64,000 nt of DNA from NCBI GenBank assembly GCA_963753225.1, contig CAVWBQ010000017.1:106762-170761 (forward strand), read 5' to 3'. Positions 16,719 through 24,755 of this stretch are shown piece after piece. The stretch comes from Palsa-504 sp963753225 (GTDB taxonomy: Bacteria; Actinomycetota; Actinomycetes; Streptosporangiales; Streptosporangiaceae). How positions within the stretch are numbered: position 1 is the first letter of the stretch; each line of letters begins with the position of its first letter. Both the position numbers and the translations under genes were made by a program. Under the pieces are notes generated by a model, which did no database searches, had not been told where the DNA came from, and worked only from the letters and a program-made list of their open reading frames with translations.

Positions 16719-17647
16719 CGGAAGTTCCCTCCCTGGTAATACAGGGCCGCGCGCTCGGAAACAGCGTCGGCGAGCGCGGGCGTGATCGTCAGGTACCAGT
16801 ACGTGTGAGCCGGGCCGATATGCCCGAGATGAGTGGACAGGACCGCGATGCAGGCGTCCACGTCACGGCCCTGGCGGTGCGCGTCGAGGAGGGTGCTGAC
16901 CGCGAGGGAATGACGGAAATCGTGCAGTCGCGGGGACCTGCAGCCGGGCTGGGGCTCCAGGCCGCATCCGGCAGTCAGCGACCGGAACGCCGGGTAGGCC
17001 ACGCTGCGTCCGAGGCGGCGGCCCGCCTGGCCGGTGAACAGGGCGGCGGTGCCGTCCGCGGCGTGCTGTTCCCGGAACCGCAGGTAATCCGAGAGAGCCC
17101 GGGCGGCCGACGGGTGCAGCGCGATCAGCCGCTTCCTGCCGTACTTGCCGGTGACCGTCAGCACCTGCGCCTCGGTGTCCAGGTCGCCGGTGTCCAGGGC
17201 GAACGCCTCGCCGCTGCGGATGCCGGTACTGGCCAGCAGGCCGATGAGCGTGCGCATGCTGGCCGCCAGCACCGGCGACGGAAGCCTCCCGGCCGCGGCC
17301 ATGAGCCGGGCGGTCTCCTCACCGGAATACAGGTAAGGGACCCGGCGGGCGGTCCTGCCCGGGATGAGTCCCCCGGGGACCGGGTCGGCGGCGGCCGGGT
17401 CCACGGCGTGGACGTAGCCGGCGAATGACCGCACGGCCGCGAGCCGCTGGGCGTGCCAGGCCCGGGTGGTCCCGGCCGGGGCGGTCGCGAACGTGATCGC
17501 GGCGGGCACCGTGATCCGGGTCTGGCCGCGGGCGTCCAGGCTGTCCAGGAACGCGCCGAGCAGGCGCTCGCGTCCTTCGAGCCGGTAGCCGCGGGCCCGG
17601 CGCCCGGCCAGGTGGCCCGCGATCGCCGCGCGCAGGTCCGTGCTCAC
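16715..17647 (-). CDS. RitB tyrosine recombinase of RIT 1
   Basis: A 310-residue tyrosine recombinase with a SAM-like N-terminal core-binding domain and a catalytic domain. Visible active-site elements are Arg in STGIRSGEAFAL, Lys in TGKYGRKR, HDFRHSLAV, and the terminal HLGHIGP segment with the nucleophile in TYWYL. GTG is the start, and it overlaps the RitA stop as GTGA (17644-17647); its own stop overlaps the RitC start as ATGA. Such overlaps are typical of RIT operons and imply translational coupling of the three recombinases. Confidence 0.9.
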   Translation of the reverse strand: MSTDLRAAIAGHLAGRRARGYRLEGRERLLGAFLDSLDARGQTRITVPAAITFATAPAGTTRAWHAQRLAAVRSFAGYVHAVDPAAADPVPGGLIPGRTARRVPYLYSGEETARLMAAAGRLPSPVLAASMRTLIGLLASTGIRSGEAFALDTGDLDTEAQVLTVTGKYGRKRLIALHPSAARALSDYLRFREQHAADGTAALFTGQAGRRLGRSVAYPAFRSLTAGCGLEPQPGCRSPRLHDFRHSLAVSTLLDAHRQGRDVDACIAVLSTHLGHIGPAHTYWYLTITPALADAVSERAALYYQGGNFR

Positions 17648-18819
17648 CGCGGTCCTCCTTCCGGCCAGGGCCTGGCTATCGACCGGAGCGCGGCCAGGTC
17701 GGACCGGGCATAGACGGCGGTCACCTGCGGGCCGTCATGCCGCAGCAGCTCCCCGGCCTCGGCCAGGCCGCCCCCGCCGGCGAGCACTCCGCAGGCCGCG
17801 GTGTGCCGGAGCAGGTGGGCGGCGCCGCTCCCGCTGATCCCGGCATCGCGCAGGGCACGGCCGGCGACGCTCGTCACCGCGAACCCGGTCACCGGGGCAT
17901 GCGGCGCGTCCAGCGCCAGGAACACCTGCCGGTGCGCCGTCCCTGCCGGGCGCCCCTCGCGCAGGTAGCGGGCCAGCGGCCCGCCGACGTCGGCCGGCAG
18001 CGGAACCTGGTCAGCCCGGTTCCTCTTGCCTCGGACGGTGATGACTCCCTGGCGCCAGGAGATGTCGTCCAGGAGCAGCCCGGCGGCCTCCCCGGCCCGC
18101 AGCGCCAGCCGCAGGAGCAGCGCCATCATCGGCTCGTTCCGCAGCCCGCCCGGGGCCGACCGCACGAACGCGAGGAACTCCGCCGCCTGAACGGGGCTGA
18201 GGCCTTTCGGGATGGCCGGGCCGGCCGGGGCGGCGAATGACCCGACGAACTCCGCGAGCGGGACGGCGGTCAGGCCTTCCAGCCAGGCGAAGCGCAGCAG
18301 CGCCCGGACGGCGTTCGCCCGGACCTGCGCAGACCGGGGCAGCAGCCCCGAGGCGCCCTCAGCGGCAAGGGACGAGACCCGGGCGGCGGTCAGGCCGCCG
18401 AACTGCCCGGCGCACGCATCGGCGAATGGCCGTGCCTGGTGAAGGTAGCTGGACACCGTGGCCGGGGCCAGGCCCCGCTCACGGGACAGCCATCCCCCGA
18501 ACCGCGCTAGCAGCAGGTCCACGGGCTCGTGCGGCACGACAGCCGCAGCGGGCGGGACCGCGCCGAGTTCCCGCAGGTAGCTCAGCACAGGCCGGAGTGC
18601 TCGCTCGGATCGCAGCTGCGCCCGCCCGCGGCGGGCAGCGGCGTACTCGCCGGCCACCTCGCTGCTCAGGCCGGACAGCGGCAGGTCCTGGTCCGCGAGC
18701 CAGTGTCCCAGGTGCCGCAAAAGCGCGACCTGCGCCTCGCAGGTCCGCGGCGAGTACCCGAGCCGGCCGAGCCAGGCAACAAACCCCTCCGCGTGCTGCC
18801 CCAGTTCCGAAGACTCCAT
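17644..18819 (-). CDS. RitA tyrosine recombinase of RIT 1
   Basis: This 391-residue protein is the first gene of the trio. Its long N-terminal region (about 200 residues) contains two helical core-binding segments, followed by the catalytic domain with Arg in LRLALRAGEAAGL, a Lys in RGKRNR, HLLRHTAAC, LRHDGPQ and Tyr in TAVYARSD. It starts with ATG after GAGGAG. About 54 bp separate it from the terminal repeat at 18874, which would hold the promoter. The three proteins are expected to act together at the element ends. Confidence 0.9.
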   Translation of the reverse strand: MESSELGQHAEGFVAWLGRLGYSPRTCEAQVALLRHLGHWLADQDLPLSGLSSEVAGEYAAARRGRAQLRSERALRPVLSYLRELGAVPPAAAVVPHEPVDLLLARFGGWLSRERGLAPATVSSYLHQARPFADACAGQFGGLTAARVSSLAAEGASGLLPRSAQVRANAVRALLRFAWLEGLTAVPLAEFVGSFAAPAGPAIPKGLSPVQAAEFLAFVRSAPGGLRNEPMMALLLRLALRAGEAAGLLLDDISWRQGVITVRGKRNRADQVPLPADVGGPLARYLREGRPAGTAHRQVFLALDAPHAPVTGFAVTSVAGRALRDAGISGSGAAHLLRHTAACGVLAGGGGLAEAGELLRHDGPQVTAVYARSDLAALRSIARPWPEGGPR

Positions 18820-18873
18820 GATCTTCTCCTCTCCATCTCGGATGGGAAGAGAAGATCGTCGCTCAGTCCGTAG

Positions 18874-18967
18874 TTATGCCGCACTATGCGGCGAGGGCAC
18901 CACCCTGACCAGCAGCGGGACCGCCGCTGCCCGCGGACATCGGCATAACCGCAGCATCGGGATAATT
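18874..18967 (-). repeat. RIT 1 terminal inverted repeat, right
   Basis: The exact inverse complement of 15626-15719 over 94 bp. It ends CGGGATAATT at 18967, and the IS66 sequence resumes directly with ATCCAGCC, with no linker on this side. Confidence 0.93.
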
Positions 18968-19316
18968 ATCCAGCCCGATCATCGGGTAATCGCGGTGGGC
19001 GGCCAGGCCGTCCCATTCGCGGTCCAGGGTGGCGAGTGCCTTCTTCGCGGGCTCTTGCAGGCCGGGGGCGGTCATCTGCTTCTTCCGGGCCTCGTCGATG
19101 ACGCCGATCGCCTCGTCCCAGGCGGCGCCGGCCTCCTCCAGCCGGGCGGCGGCCGCGGCGGCTTCCCGCGGCGCGGGTGCCGCGGCCTGCGCCCAGGCGG
19201 TCGTGAGCTGCGCGTGCGCCGCGTACAGGTCCTTGACCCGCTCCAGCCACGCTGCCGTCCAGTATGTCAGCTGGGCGGGGTTCGCGTCGCCGGCCCGCAC
19301 GAAGTACCTGCGGATG
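18968..19316 (-). pseudogene. IS66 transposase, middle piece
   Basis: This piece reads HIRRYFVRAGDANPAQLTYW, then TAAWLERVKDLYAAH and on to DYPMIGLDN, the helical insertion domain of IS66 transposases between the second and third catalytic acids. It lies between the two RIT elements, in the same orientation and order as the flanking pieces. Its ends join seamlessly to the N-terminal piece (LVNLYCWA) and the C-terminal piece (NPAERALR). Confidence 0.85.
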
Positions 19317-19322
19317 TGGGCC

Positions 19323-19346
19323 TTATGAAGAATTCTTCATAAGGCC
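19323..19346. repeat. 24-bp palindromic linker of RIT element 2
   Basis: The linker has the form TTAT-GAAGAATTCTTC-ATAAGGCC. With the neighbouring bases it forms a perfect 32-bp palindrome at 19317-19348. Like the linker of RIT 1, it is exactly 24 bp, has the outline CCTTAT-N12-ATAAGG with the preceding CC, and lies only on the ritC side. Confidence 0.8.
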
Positions 19347-19454
19347 CAGTATGCGGAACCGGGGATTATGCGGAACGGCGCGGCCGGGGTGGCGCGGGTG
19401 GCTTGCCGTGGCGGGGATCGCGCAGTTGCCGGGGCTGGGAGGTTCTGCATAATC
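19347..19454 (+). repeat. RIT 2 terminal inverted repeat, left
   Basis: 108 bp that start CAGTATGCGGAACCGGGGAT and end GGAGGTTCTGCATAATC, exactly inverse to 22627-22734. The last 2 bp overlap the end of ritC (stop at 19453). Confidence 0.93.
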
Positions 19455-20442
19455 ACAGGCTCTCCAGGAAGGCGAGGACGGGGTCGGGCGGGCGATACCG
19501 TCCGGGTGTTGTGTTGGGCGGGGTCGTCCGCGCGAGTGCCCGTTCTTTCAGCTGAAGGTCTGCGTGGAGGTAGATCTGGACTGTGCGCAGATCCTCGTGG
19601 CCCAGCCATAGTGCGATGGTGGCCAGGTCAACCCCGCTGCGCAGCAGGGTCATCGCGCAGGTGTGGCGAAGGGTGTGAACGCCGATTTTCTTGGCAGCGA
19701 GTGAGGGGCAGTCCGCTGCTGCTGAGCGCGCGTGCTTGATGACGAGTTTTCGCACTGTGTCGCGGCTGAGGCGATGCCCGCCAGGACCGGGGAAGACTGG
19801 TCCGCGGGGATCTCCGCCTCGTTCGCTGAGCCATGGGCGCAGGGCCGCGACGGTGTGGCTGGACAGCGGGACGGCCCTTTCCTTGCGTCCCTTGCCGAGG
19901 ACCTGGACGTGCGCGCCGCGGCCGAGGGTGATGTCGGCGTTGCGCACGGCGGTCAGCTCCGATGCCCGCAGGCCGGTCTGCACGGCGAAGGTGAGCAGGG
20001 CCCGGTCGCGCCGTCCTGTCCAGCGCCCGGTGCCGGGTGCCTTCAGCAGCGCGTCGGCCTCGTCAGGCTCCAGGAAGCTGACCAGCGGGCGGTCGCGGCG
20101 CTTGGAGGGGATCGCGAGCACCCGTGCGATGAGCGCTGCGTGCTCGGGATGGCGGTGCGCGGCGAAGGTGAACCACGAGCGCAGCGCGACCAGCCTGGCG
20201 TTGCGGGTGGCGACGCTCACGCCGCGCTCTTTCTCAAGGTGGGTGAGGAACCCGCTGATCGTGGTGGCGTCGAGATCCTCGAAGCCGAGTTCGGCTGGCT
20301 GCTTCCCGCTGGTCTGGGCCATATAGGCGAAGAGCAGCCGGAAGCAGTCCCGGTAGGCCGCGACGGTGTGCGGGCTGGCCTGCCGCTGGCCGATCAGGCG
20401 CTGGGTGAAGTACTCCTGCAGCGCCGGGGCGATCGTGCTCAT
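19453..20442 (-). CDS. RitC tyrosine recombinase of RIT 2
   Basis: A 329-residue protein from the ATG at 20442, which overlaps the RitB stop as ATGA; the longer frame to 20526 is an artefact. The N-terminal core-binding domain (EYFTQRLIGQRQASPHTVAA) is followed by the catalytic domain with Arg in TGLRASELTAV, Lys in LGKGRKER, HTLRHTCAMTLL, LGHEDLRT and the nucleophile in VQIYLHADL. It closely resembles the frameshifted RitC of RIT 1 in layout but is clearly a different sequence, so the two elements are related but distinct. Confidence 0.92.
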   Translation of the reverse strand: MSTIAPALQEYFTQRLIGQRQASPHTVAAYRDCFRLLFAYMAQTSGKQPAELGFEDLDATTISGFLTHLEKERGVSVATRNARLVALRSWFTFAAHRHPEHAALIARVLAIPSKRRDRPLVSFLEPDEADALLKAPGTGRWTGRRDRALLTFAVQTGLRASELTAVRNADITLGRGAHVQVLGKGRKERAVPLSSHTVAALRPWLSERGGDPRGPVFPGPGGHRLSRDTVRKLVIKHARSAAADCPSLAAKKIGVHTLRHTCAMTLLRSGVDLATIALWLGHEDLRTVQIYLHADLQLKERALARTTPPNTTPGRYRPPDPVLAFLESL

Positions 20443-21368
20443 GATCGCGTCCCTGGCGGCGCCTCGAGCCGCTCGGCGGCGAGCGCGAGCAGCTCCGGTG
20501 ACGCCGACAGGTACCAGTACGTCCACTTCGGGTCGGCATGACCGAGCCAGGTGGACAGCTGCGGCAGCCGGGCCTGCACGTCGGCGCCCTCGTGATACCA
20601 GCGGATGAGGGTGTTCACGGCGAAGGAGTGCCTGAGCCCGTGGATAGTCGGCCGGCAGCGGTCCGAGCGGGGCCGGATCCCGGCCCGGCCGAGGAGGACC
20701 TTGAACATCTGCTGCGTGGCCTCGTAGTTCAGGCGGTTGCCGGCCGGGTGGACGAACACGGCCGGCTCACCCGGTATCGGTGATAGCTCCCCGCGGCGGC
20801 GCAGGTAGCGGCCCAGCGCGCTGACCGTGCTCGGGTGCAGCAGGAGCTGCCGGGACTTACCGAACTTCGAGTCCGAGATGGTGAGCAGGCCCTCGCCGGG
20901 TGACAGGTCCGAGCGGTCGAGACGAATGGCTTCGCCGATTCGCAGGCCGGTCACCGCAAGCAAGGCAATGAGCGTCTCGTAGGTGGCCGCCGAGAGCGGC
21001 CAGCGCACCTGCCGCGCCGCCGCCAGCAGCGCGGCAACGTCGTCCGCGGAGTAAAGATACGGCGTCGTCCGCCGGCGGGGCGGCAGCCAGCCGGGCGGCG
21101 GCACCTCGGTGGCCGGGTCGCTGGCCTGCAGCCAGCTCGCGAAGCCGCGCACGACGGTCAGCCGCATCGCCAGCCACCCGGCGGAGGCCTTCGCTGGTGC
21201 GCTGACCCAGGCCAGCGCCAGCTCGCTGGTCACCCGGCTGGCGCTGGCCTGCTCGCAGAAGCTGACGAACTGCTCCAGCAGCAGGCCGTCACGAGCCAGC
21301 TTGAAGCCAACCGAACGGCGCACCGCCAGGTACTCAGCCAGCGCGGCCCGGAGTGGCTGCCCGTTCAT
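20439..21368 (-). CDS. RitB tyrosine recombinase of RIT 2
   Basis: A 309-residue tyrosine recombinase. Active-site parts are Arg in TGLRIGEAIRL, Lys in DSKFGKSRQ, HGLRHSFAVNTL, WLGHADPK and Tyr in TYWYLSASP. It overlaps ritA by ATGA at 21365-21368 and ritC by ATGA at 20439-20442. In characterised RIT elements all three recombinases are conserved and are probably all needed for movement. Confidence 0.92.
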   Translation of the reverse strand: MNGQPLRAALAEYLAVRRSVGFKLARDGLLLEQFVSFCEQASASRVTSELALAWVSAPAKASAGWLAMRLTVVRGFASWLQASDPATEVPPPGWLPPRRRTTPYLYSADDVAALLAAARQVRWPLSAATYETLIALLAVTGLRIGEAIRLDRSDLSPGEGLLTISDSKFGKSRQLLLHPSTVSALGRYLRRRGELSPIPGEPAVFVHPAGNRLNYEATQQMFKVLLGRAGIRPRSDRCRPTIHGLRHSFAVNTLIRWYHEGADVQARLPQLSTWLGHADPKWTYWYLSASPELLALAAERLEAPPGTRS

Positions 21369-22567
21369 GACTCGCCTCCTGGCCAGGGAAGGACGAGTGC
21401 ATCCAGCGCACGATGGTCGACTTTCGCGTAGATCGCGGTCGTCGCCACCCTGGCGTGCCGCAGGACCTGGCCGACCTCGGCGAGCGAGGACCCGGCTGCC
21501 AGCATCTGGGTGGCCAGGCTGTGCCGGAGCCGGTGCGCCCCGGCGCTGGGGACCCCGGATCGTTCACAGGCGTTATGCACCGCCCAGGTGACCGCCCGCG
21601 GCGTGATCGCGCCGGCCGGAGCCGTTGCCCGCAAGAACACCGCCCTGGTCTTGACCTTCTTAGGCCGGATGCGCAGGTAGGCGGCGAGCGCTGCGCCGAC
21701 GTCAGAAGGCAGCGGGAGCCGGTCATCCCGGCCGCCCTTGCCGTGCACGGTGAGCTCGCCTGCTCGCCAGCCCAGGTCGTCCAGGGACATCGACGCGACC
21801 TCGCCGGCGCGCAGCCCCAGGCGCGCCAGCAGCATCAGCATCGCGTAGTCCCGGCGCCCGAGCCGGGTCCGCCGGTCGCAGCTCGCCAGCAGCCTCGCGA
21901 CCGTCGCCGGCGGGAGGGCCCGGGGCAGGCCGCATCCTTTGCGGTTGGCCACCGCGGGAACCGCCTGCGCAAGGGGTGCCCCGGCGAGACCTTCCACGTG
22001 GAGGAAGCGCAGGAAGGACCGCAGCGCGCTCGCGAGGTTCGCAGCGCCTGCCCGGCCGCGCCGCGGCAGCTCACGGACGCAGAAGGCACTGACCGCGGCG
22101 GCATCAAGTCCCCGCTGCCCGGCGGCTGCCCCCGGGTATCCGTCCAGGAACAGCGCCGCTGTCCTCAGGTACTGCGAGATCACGGCCGGCACCAGGCCCC
22201 GCTCCTCGGCGAGGTAGGCCCTATAGCGGCCAAGCAGCTCCTCCTCTGCGCCGGCCGGCGGCATGGCGGCCGGTGAGGCCGACAGCACGCCCTGCGCCCG
22301 CAAGAACACCTGCAGCCGCCCAAGGGAACCCGGCGTCAGCCGGGCCACGTAGCCGCCGGCCTTACGGGCCGCACAGTACGCAGCGATCTGCTCGCAGCTC
22401 AACGTGTCGAGGCCCTCACCGGTCATCCAGCGACTGAGGTGCGACATCAGCCGCAACTGCTCGGCGGTGGACAGGTCCGTGAACCCGCAGCCGCGCAACT
22501 CCCGGCCAAAACCTCGCGCGTACGGCGCCAGGGGTCCAGCCACCCTCACCTTCGTCCACGACTGCAT
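21365..22567 (-). CDS. RitA tyrosine recombinase of RIT 2
   Basis: I chose the ATG at 22567 (MQSWTKVRVAG), preceded by GAGAGGAGG; the frame extends into the terminal repeat but without a ribosome binding site. The 400-residue product has a long N-terminal helical region and a catalytic domain with Arg in LGLRAGEVASM, Lys in HGKGGRDD, HRLRHSLATQML, LRHARVAT and Tyr in TAIYAKVDHRA. It is the first gene of the operon, about 60 bp from the terminal repeat. Confidence 0.92.
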   Translation of the reverse strand: MQSWTKVRVAGPLAPYARGFGRELRGCGFTDLSTAEQLRLMSHLSRWMTGEGLDTLSCEQIAAYCAARKAGGYVARLTPGSLGRLQVFLRAQGVLSASPAAMPPAGAEEELLGRYRAYLAEERGLVPAVISQYLRTAALFLDGYPGAAAGQRGLDAAAVSAFCVRELPRRGRAGAANLASALRSFLRFLHVEGLAGAPLAQAVPAVANRKGCGLPRALPPATVARLLASCDRRTRLGRRDYAMLMLLARLGLRAGEVASMSLDDLGWRAGELTVHGKGGRDDRLPLPSDVGAALAAYLRIRPKKVKTRAVFLRATAPAGAITPRAVTWAVHNACERSGVPSAGAHRLRHSLATQMLAAGSSLAEVGQVLRHARVATTAIYAKVDHRALDALVLPWPGGES

Positions 22568-22626
22568 CGCTGACCTCCTCTCCCAGGCACCATGCCTGCC
22601 GAGAGAAGCATCCGTCAGCCAGCCGC

Positions 22627-22734
22627 GATTATGCAGAACCTCCCAGCCCCGGCAACTGCGCGATCCCCGCCACGGCAAGCCACCCGCGCCACCCCGGCCG
22701 CGCCGTTCCGCATAATCCCCGGTTCCGCATACTG
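22627..22734 (-). repeat. RIT 2 terminal inverted repeat, right
   Basis: Exact 108-bp inverse complement of 19347-19454. It ends CCGCATACTG at 22734, and IS66 sequence resumes at once (CGCCCAGCAG), without a linker on this side. Confidence 0.93.
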
Positions 22735-23826
22735 CGCCCAGCAGTAAAGATTGACCAGTCCGCCGGCTTTCTTCCCGGCGGACTGGTAAACGGCGTAGAA
22801 GTCGCTGGAGATCACCAGCCGCCGCGGCTCCCCGTCATCGTCGTCCGGGGTGAGCTGCCCGGTCTTCTCGTCGATGCCTGCGTGCCGGGCCAGGACGGCC
22901 CCTGACCTGGTGGCGTCCATGACGAAGCAGGCGGTATCAGCGCCGAGGAAAACCCACAGCCACCACCTGGCCGGGCCGTCCCCGTCGCGCGGCGCGAAGA
23001 CCCGCCAGGTCGTCTCGTCGGCGTGCAGGTGCCACGACTGGCGCGACCGCGCCGTGATCGCGTCCTCCAGCGGGGCGAGCAGCGCCCCGGCCTGCGCGCA
23101 GGCCCCGGCCAGCGTGCCCGGCGCAACGTCCGCGCCCTGCCGGGTCAGCCCCGTCACCAGCGAGTTCATGCTCCGGCCGGCCACGTACCGCTCGGTGAAC
23201 AGCATCGCGAGGAACGCGTTAGTGAAAAGGCCCTTGCCGATCGCCTTCGGCGGGCCGGGCGCCGTCACCGTCGCCGGGACCTGGCAGGAGCATGCCCGCC
23301 GGTACCGGCGCCGGCAGTCCGCCCGCACCCGCACGATCACCAGCTAGTCCAACTGCTCCGTCACATGATCGCTGCCCAGGCCCGTGAACGGCGTCCCGCA
23401 CTCCGGGCAGCAGTACCCGTCGCCCCCGAAATCCCAGGCCACCTCGACCCGGGGCAGATGCGAGTAATCCCGCCGCCCCGCCCGCGCCCCCGGACCCCGC
23501 TTCTTCCCGCCCGTGCCGCTCCCGCGCAGATCACGGCCCTGCCCCGCGTCCCCGCCGTCCGCAGACGGCTCGGGCCGCGCCCGCTCTGACGACCGCCCGA
23601 ACACCATCCGCTGCAGAACGGCCAGGTCAGCCCGCACGCGCTCCAGCTCAGCCGCCTGCTCCGCGTTCTCCGCCCGCAGCCGCGCGTTCTCCTCGCGCAG
23701 CACAGCCGCCAGCCGCGCCATCTCCCGGTTCGCATCCAGCGCAGCAGCCAGCACGTCCCCCAGCGATGCCTCAGCACCCTCGGAATCCGGGACAACGCGG
23801 GCCGCCACCGTCACGCAGCACAGCAA
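22735..23826 (-). pseudogene. IS66 transposase, N-terminal piece with an amber stop
   Basis: From 23826 the protein runs through a coiled-coil-like leucine/arginine region (REENARLRAENAEQAAELER), the VFGRSSER motif and the zinc-binding CCPECG, all typical of IS66 TnpC. A TAG at 23344-23346 interrupts the frame where a Trp or similar codon is expected; the same frame then continues with VIVRVRADCRRRYRRAC, HADETTWRVF (first catalytic Asp) and SSDFYAVY (second Asp) up to LVNLYCWA, where RIT 2 begins. The gene is thus broken three times: one stop codon and two insertions. Confidence 0.85.
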
Positions 23827-23888
23827 ACACCCTCAGCAGCCGCAAATCACGCACCACAAGCCAGCGTGTCGCAGCCCACGCGCCCATA

Positions 23889-23944
23889 CCCAGCCCCCAG
23901 CCCCCAGCCCTCAGCCCTCAGCCCCCAGCCCCCAGCCCCCAGCC
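23889..23944. repeat. Heptanucleotide tandem repeat
   Basis: Eight contiguous 7-bp units, CCCAGCC with two CTCAGCC variants, lie just upstream of the IS66 start and upstream of the MazF-like gene. No coding role is apparent. Confidence 0.9.
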
Positions 23945-24059
23945 AGAGCAGACACCGTCCGTATATCCTTTGCGGCACAATATGGATGACTCCGCGTCAG
24001 GTCACGATCGACGACCGAAGTACGCTGCCGCAGGGGTGCCCGACCGCTGGGGAGGACCG

Positions 24060-24395
24060 ATGATGGACCGTGGCGAAGTGTGGTGGGCACTGCTCGATGA
24101 GAAGCGCCCGGTGGTGCTCCTGTCACGAGACGGGGCCGAAGAACTGCGGGCGATACAGGTCGTCGCTCCCGCAGGCACCGACATCACTGATGTCGGCATC
24201 GAGGTCAGACTGGGCAACGGGGAGGGACTTGCGAACGAAGGCGTCGTACGTGTTGCCCTGCCCCGCACCGGGTTTATCCCCTGTACCTGGCTGGTCACCT
24301 TGACGCGCGACGACTTGATCGAGCAAGCCGGAAGACTGTCACCGGCAAAGCTCCACGAGCTCGCGGACGCACTTCGGCTCGCCCAACTCGAGTAG
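24060..24395 (+). CDS. MazF/PemK-like growth inhibitor
   Basis: A 111-residue protein starting MMDRGEVWWALLDEKRPVVL, which is the opening strand pattern (RGEVWW) of MazF/PemK toxins. VVLLSRDGAEELRAIQVV and the later GVVRVALPRTGFIP also fit the fold, although the usual D/R catalytic signatures are weakly conserved. The start has a good ribosome binding site (GGGGAGGACCG). Members are mRNA-cleaving toxins of type II toxin-antitoxin systems. No MazE/PhD-like antitoxin gene precedes or follows it here, so it may be solitary or repurposed. A possible promoter lies just downstream of the 7-bp repeats. Confidence 0.75.
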   Translation: MMDRGEVWWALLDEKRPVVLLSRDGAEELRAIQVVAPAGTDITDVGIEVRLGNGEGLANEGVVRVALPRTGFIPCTWLVTLTRDDLIEQAGRLSPAKLHELADALRLAQLE

Positions 24396-24755
24396 CCCCA
24401 CGCCGACGGCAAGCGCAGTCACCTTCCGCGCAACACAGATCACGATCTACGACTGGAGTAATAGGCACCAGCGACCCTGCCACAGGACTTCCGAATACTT
24501 ACATGTGCGATACACCCGTAATCGGATTATCCGTGCGTATGCGCGGGGCGGGAATACCACGGTAATCGAGCGTCCCGAATCGGCAGGGAGGCGGCAACCG
24601 CAGTTGGCTGCGGACTCTGCCCGCGGCGCCGCCTCGTTTGCCGCTGGGACGGTCGTGGTGCGGGTGGCGCGGCTTGCTACTGCGGTGCGGTCCGTCCGGG
24701 CTGGCGCCGGTTCTCGATCACGGCGAAGATGAACCTGAAGATCACCGCCGTTGGC
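24396..24755. other. Convergent intergenic stretch without a gene
   Basis: The sequence lies between the 3' ends of the MazF-like and siderophore-interacting genes. A short hairpin (CCGCAG-TTGG-CTGCGG, about 24598-24613) is present, but no poly-T tract follows. No gene is supported. Confidence 0.4.

Larger units (their letters stand above)
15626..18967 (-). mobile_element. RIT (recombinase-in-trio) element 1
   Basis: A 3342-bp element bounded by perfect 94-bp terminal inverted repeats and carrying three overlapping tyrosine recombinase genes, ritA-ritB-ritC, all on the minus strand. It is inserted in the IS66 transposase gene between the codons for GLDN and NPAER. ritC is frameshifted, so this copy is probably not autonomous. 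Confidence 0.88.
19347..22734 (-). mobile_element. RIT (recombinase-in-trio) element 2
   Basis: A 3388-bp element with perfect 108-bp terminal inverted repeats. It carries intact ritA, ritB and ritC on the minus strand, with ATGA overlaps at both gene junctions. It is inserted in the same IS66 gene as RIT 1, between the codons for LYCWA and HIRRYF. All parts look functional. Confidence 0.9.

Noticed and set aside
23945..24059. Possible antitoxin gene upstream of the MazF-like gene
   Set aside because: No frame longer than a few codons with antitoxin-like character fits before the MazF start; the upstream frame is a Pro/Ser readthrough of the 7-bp repeat.
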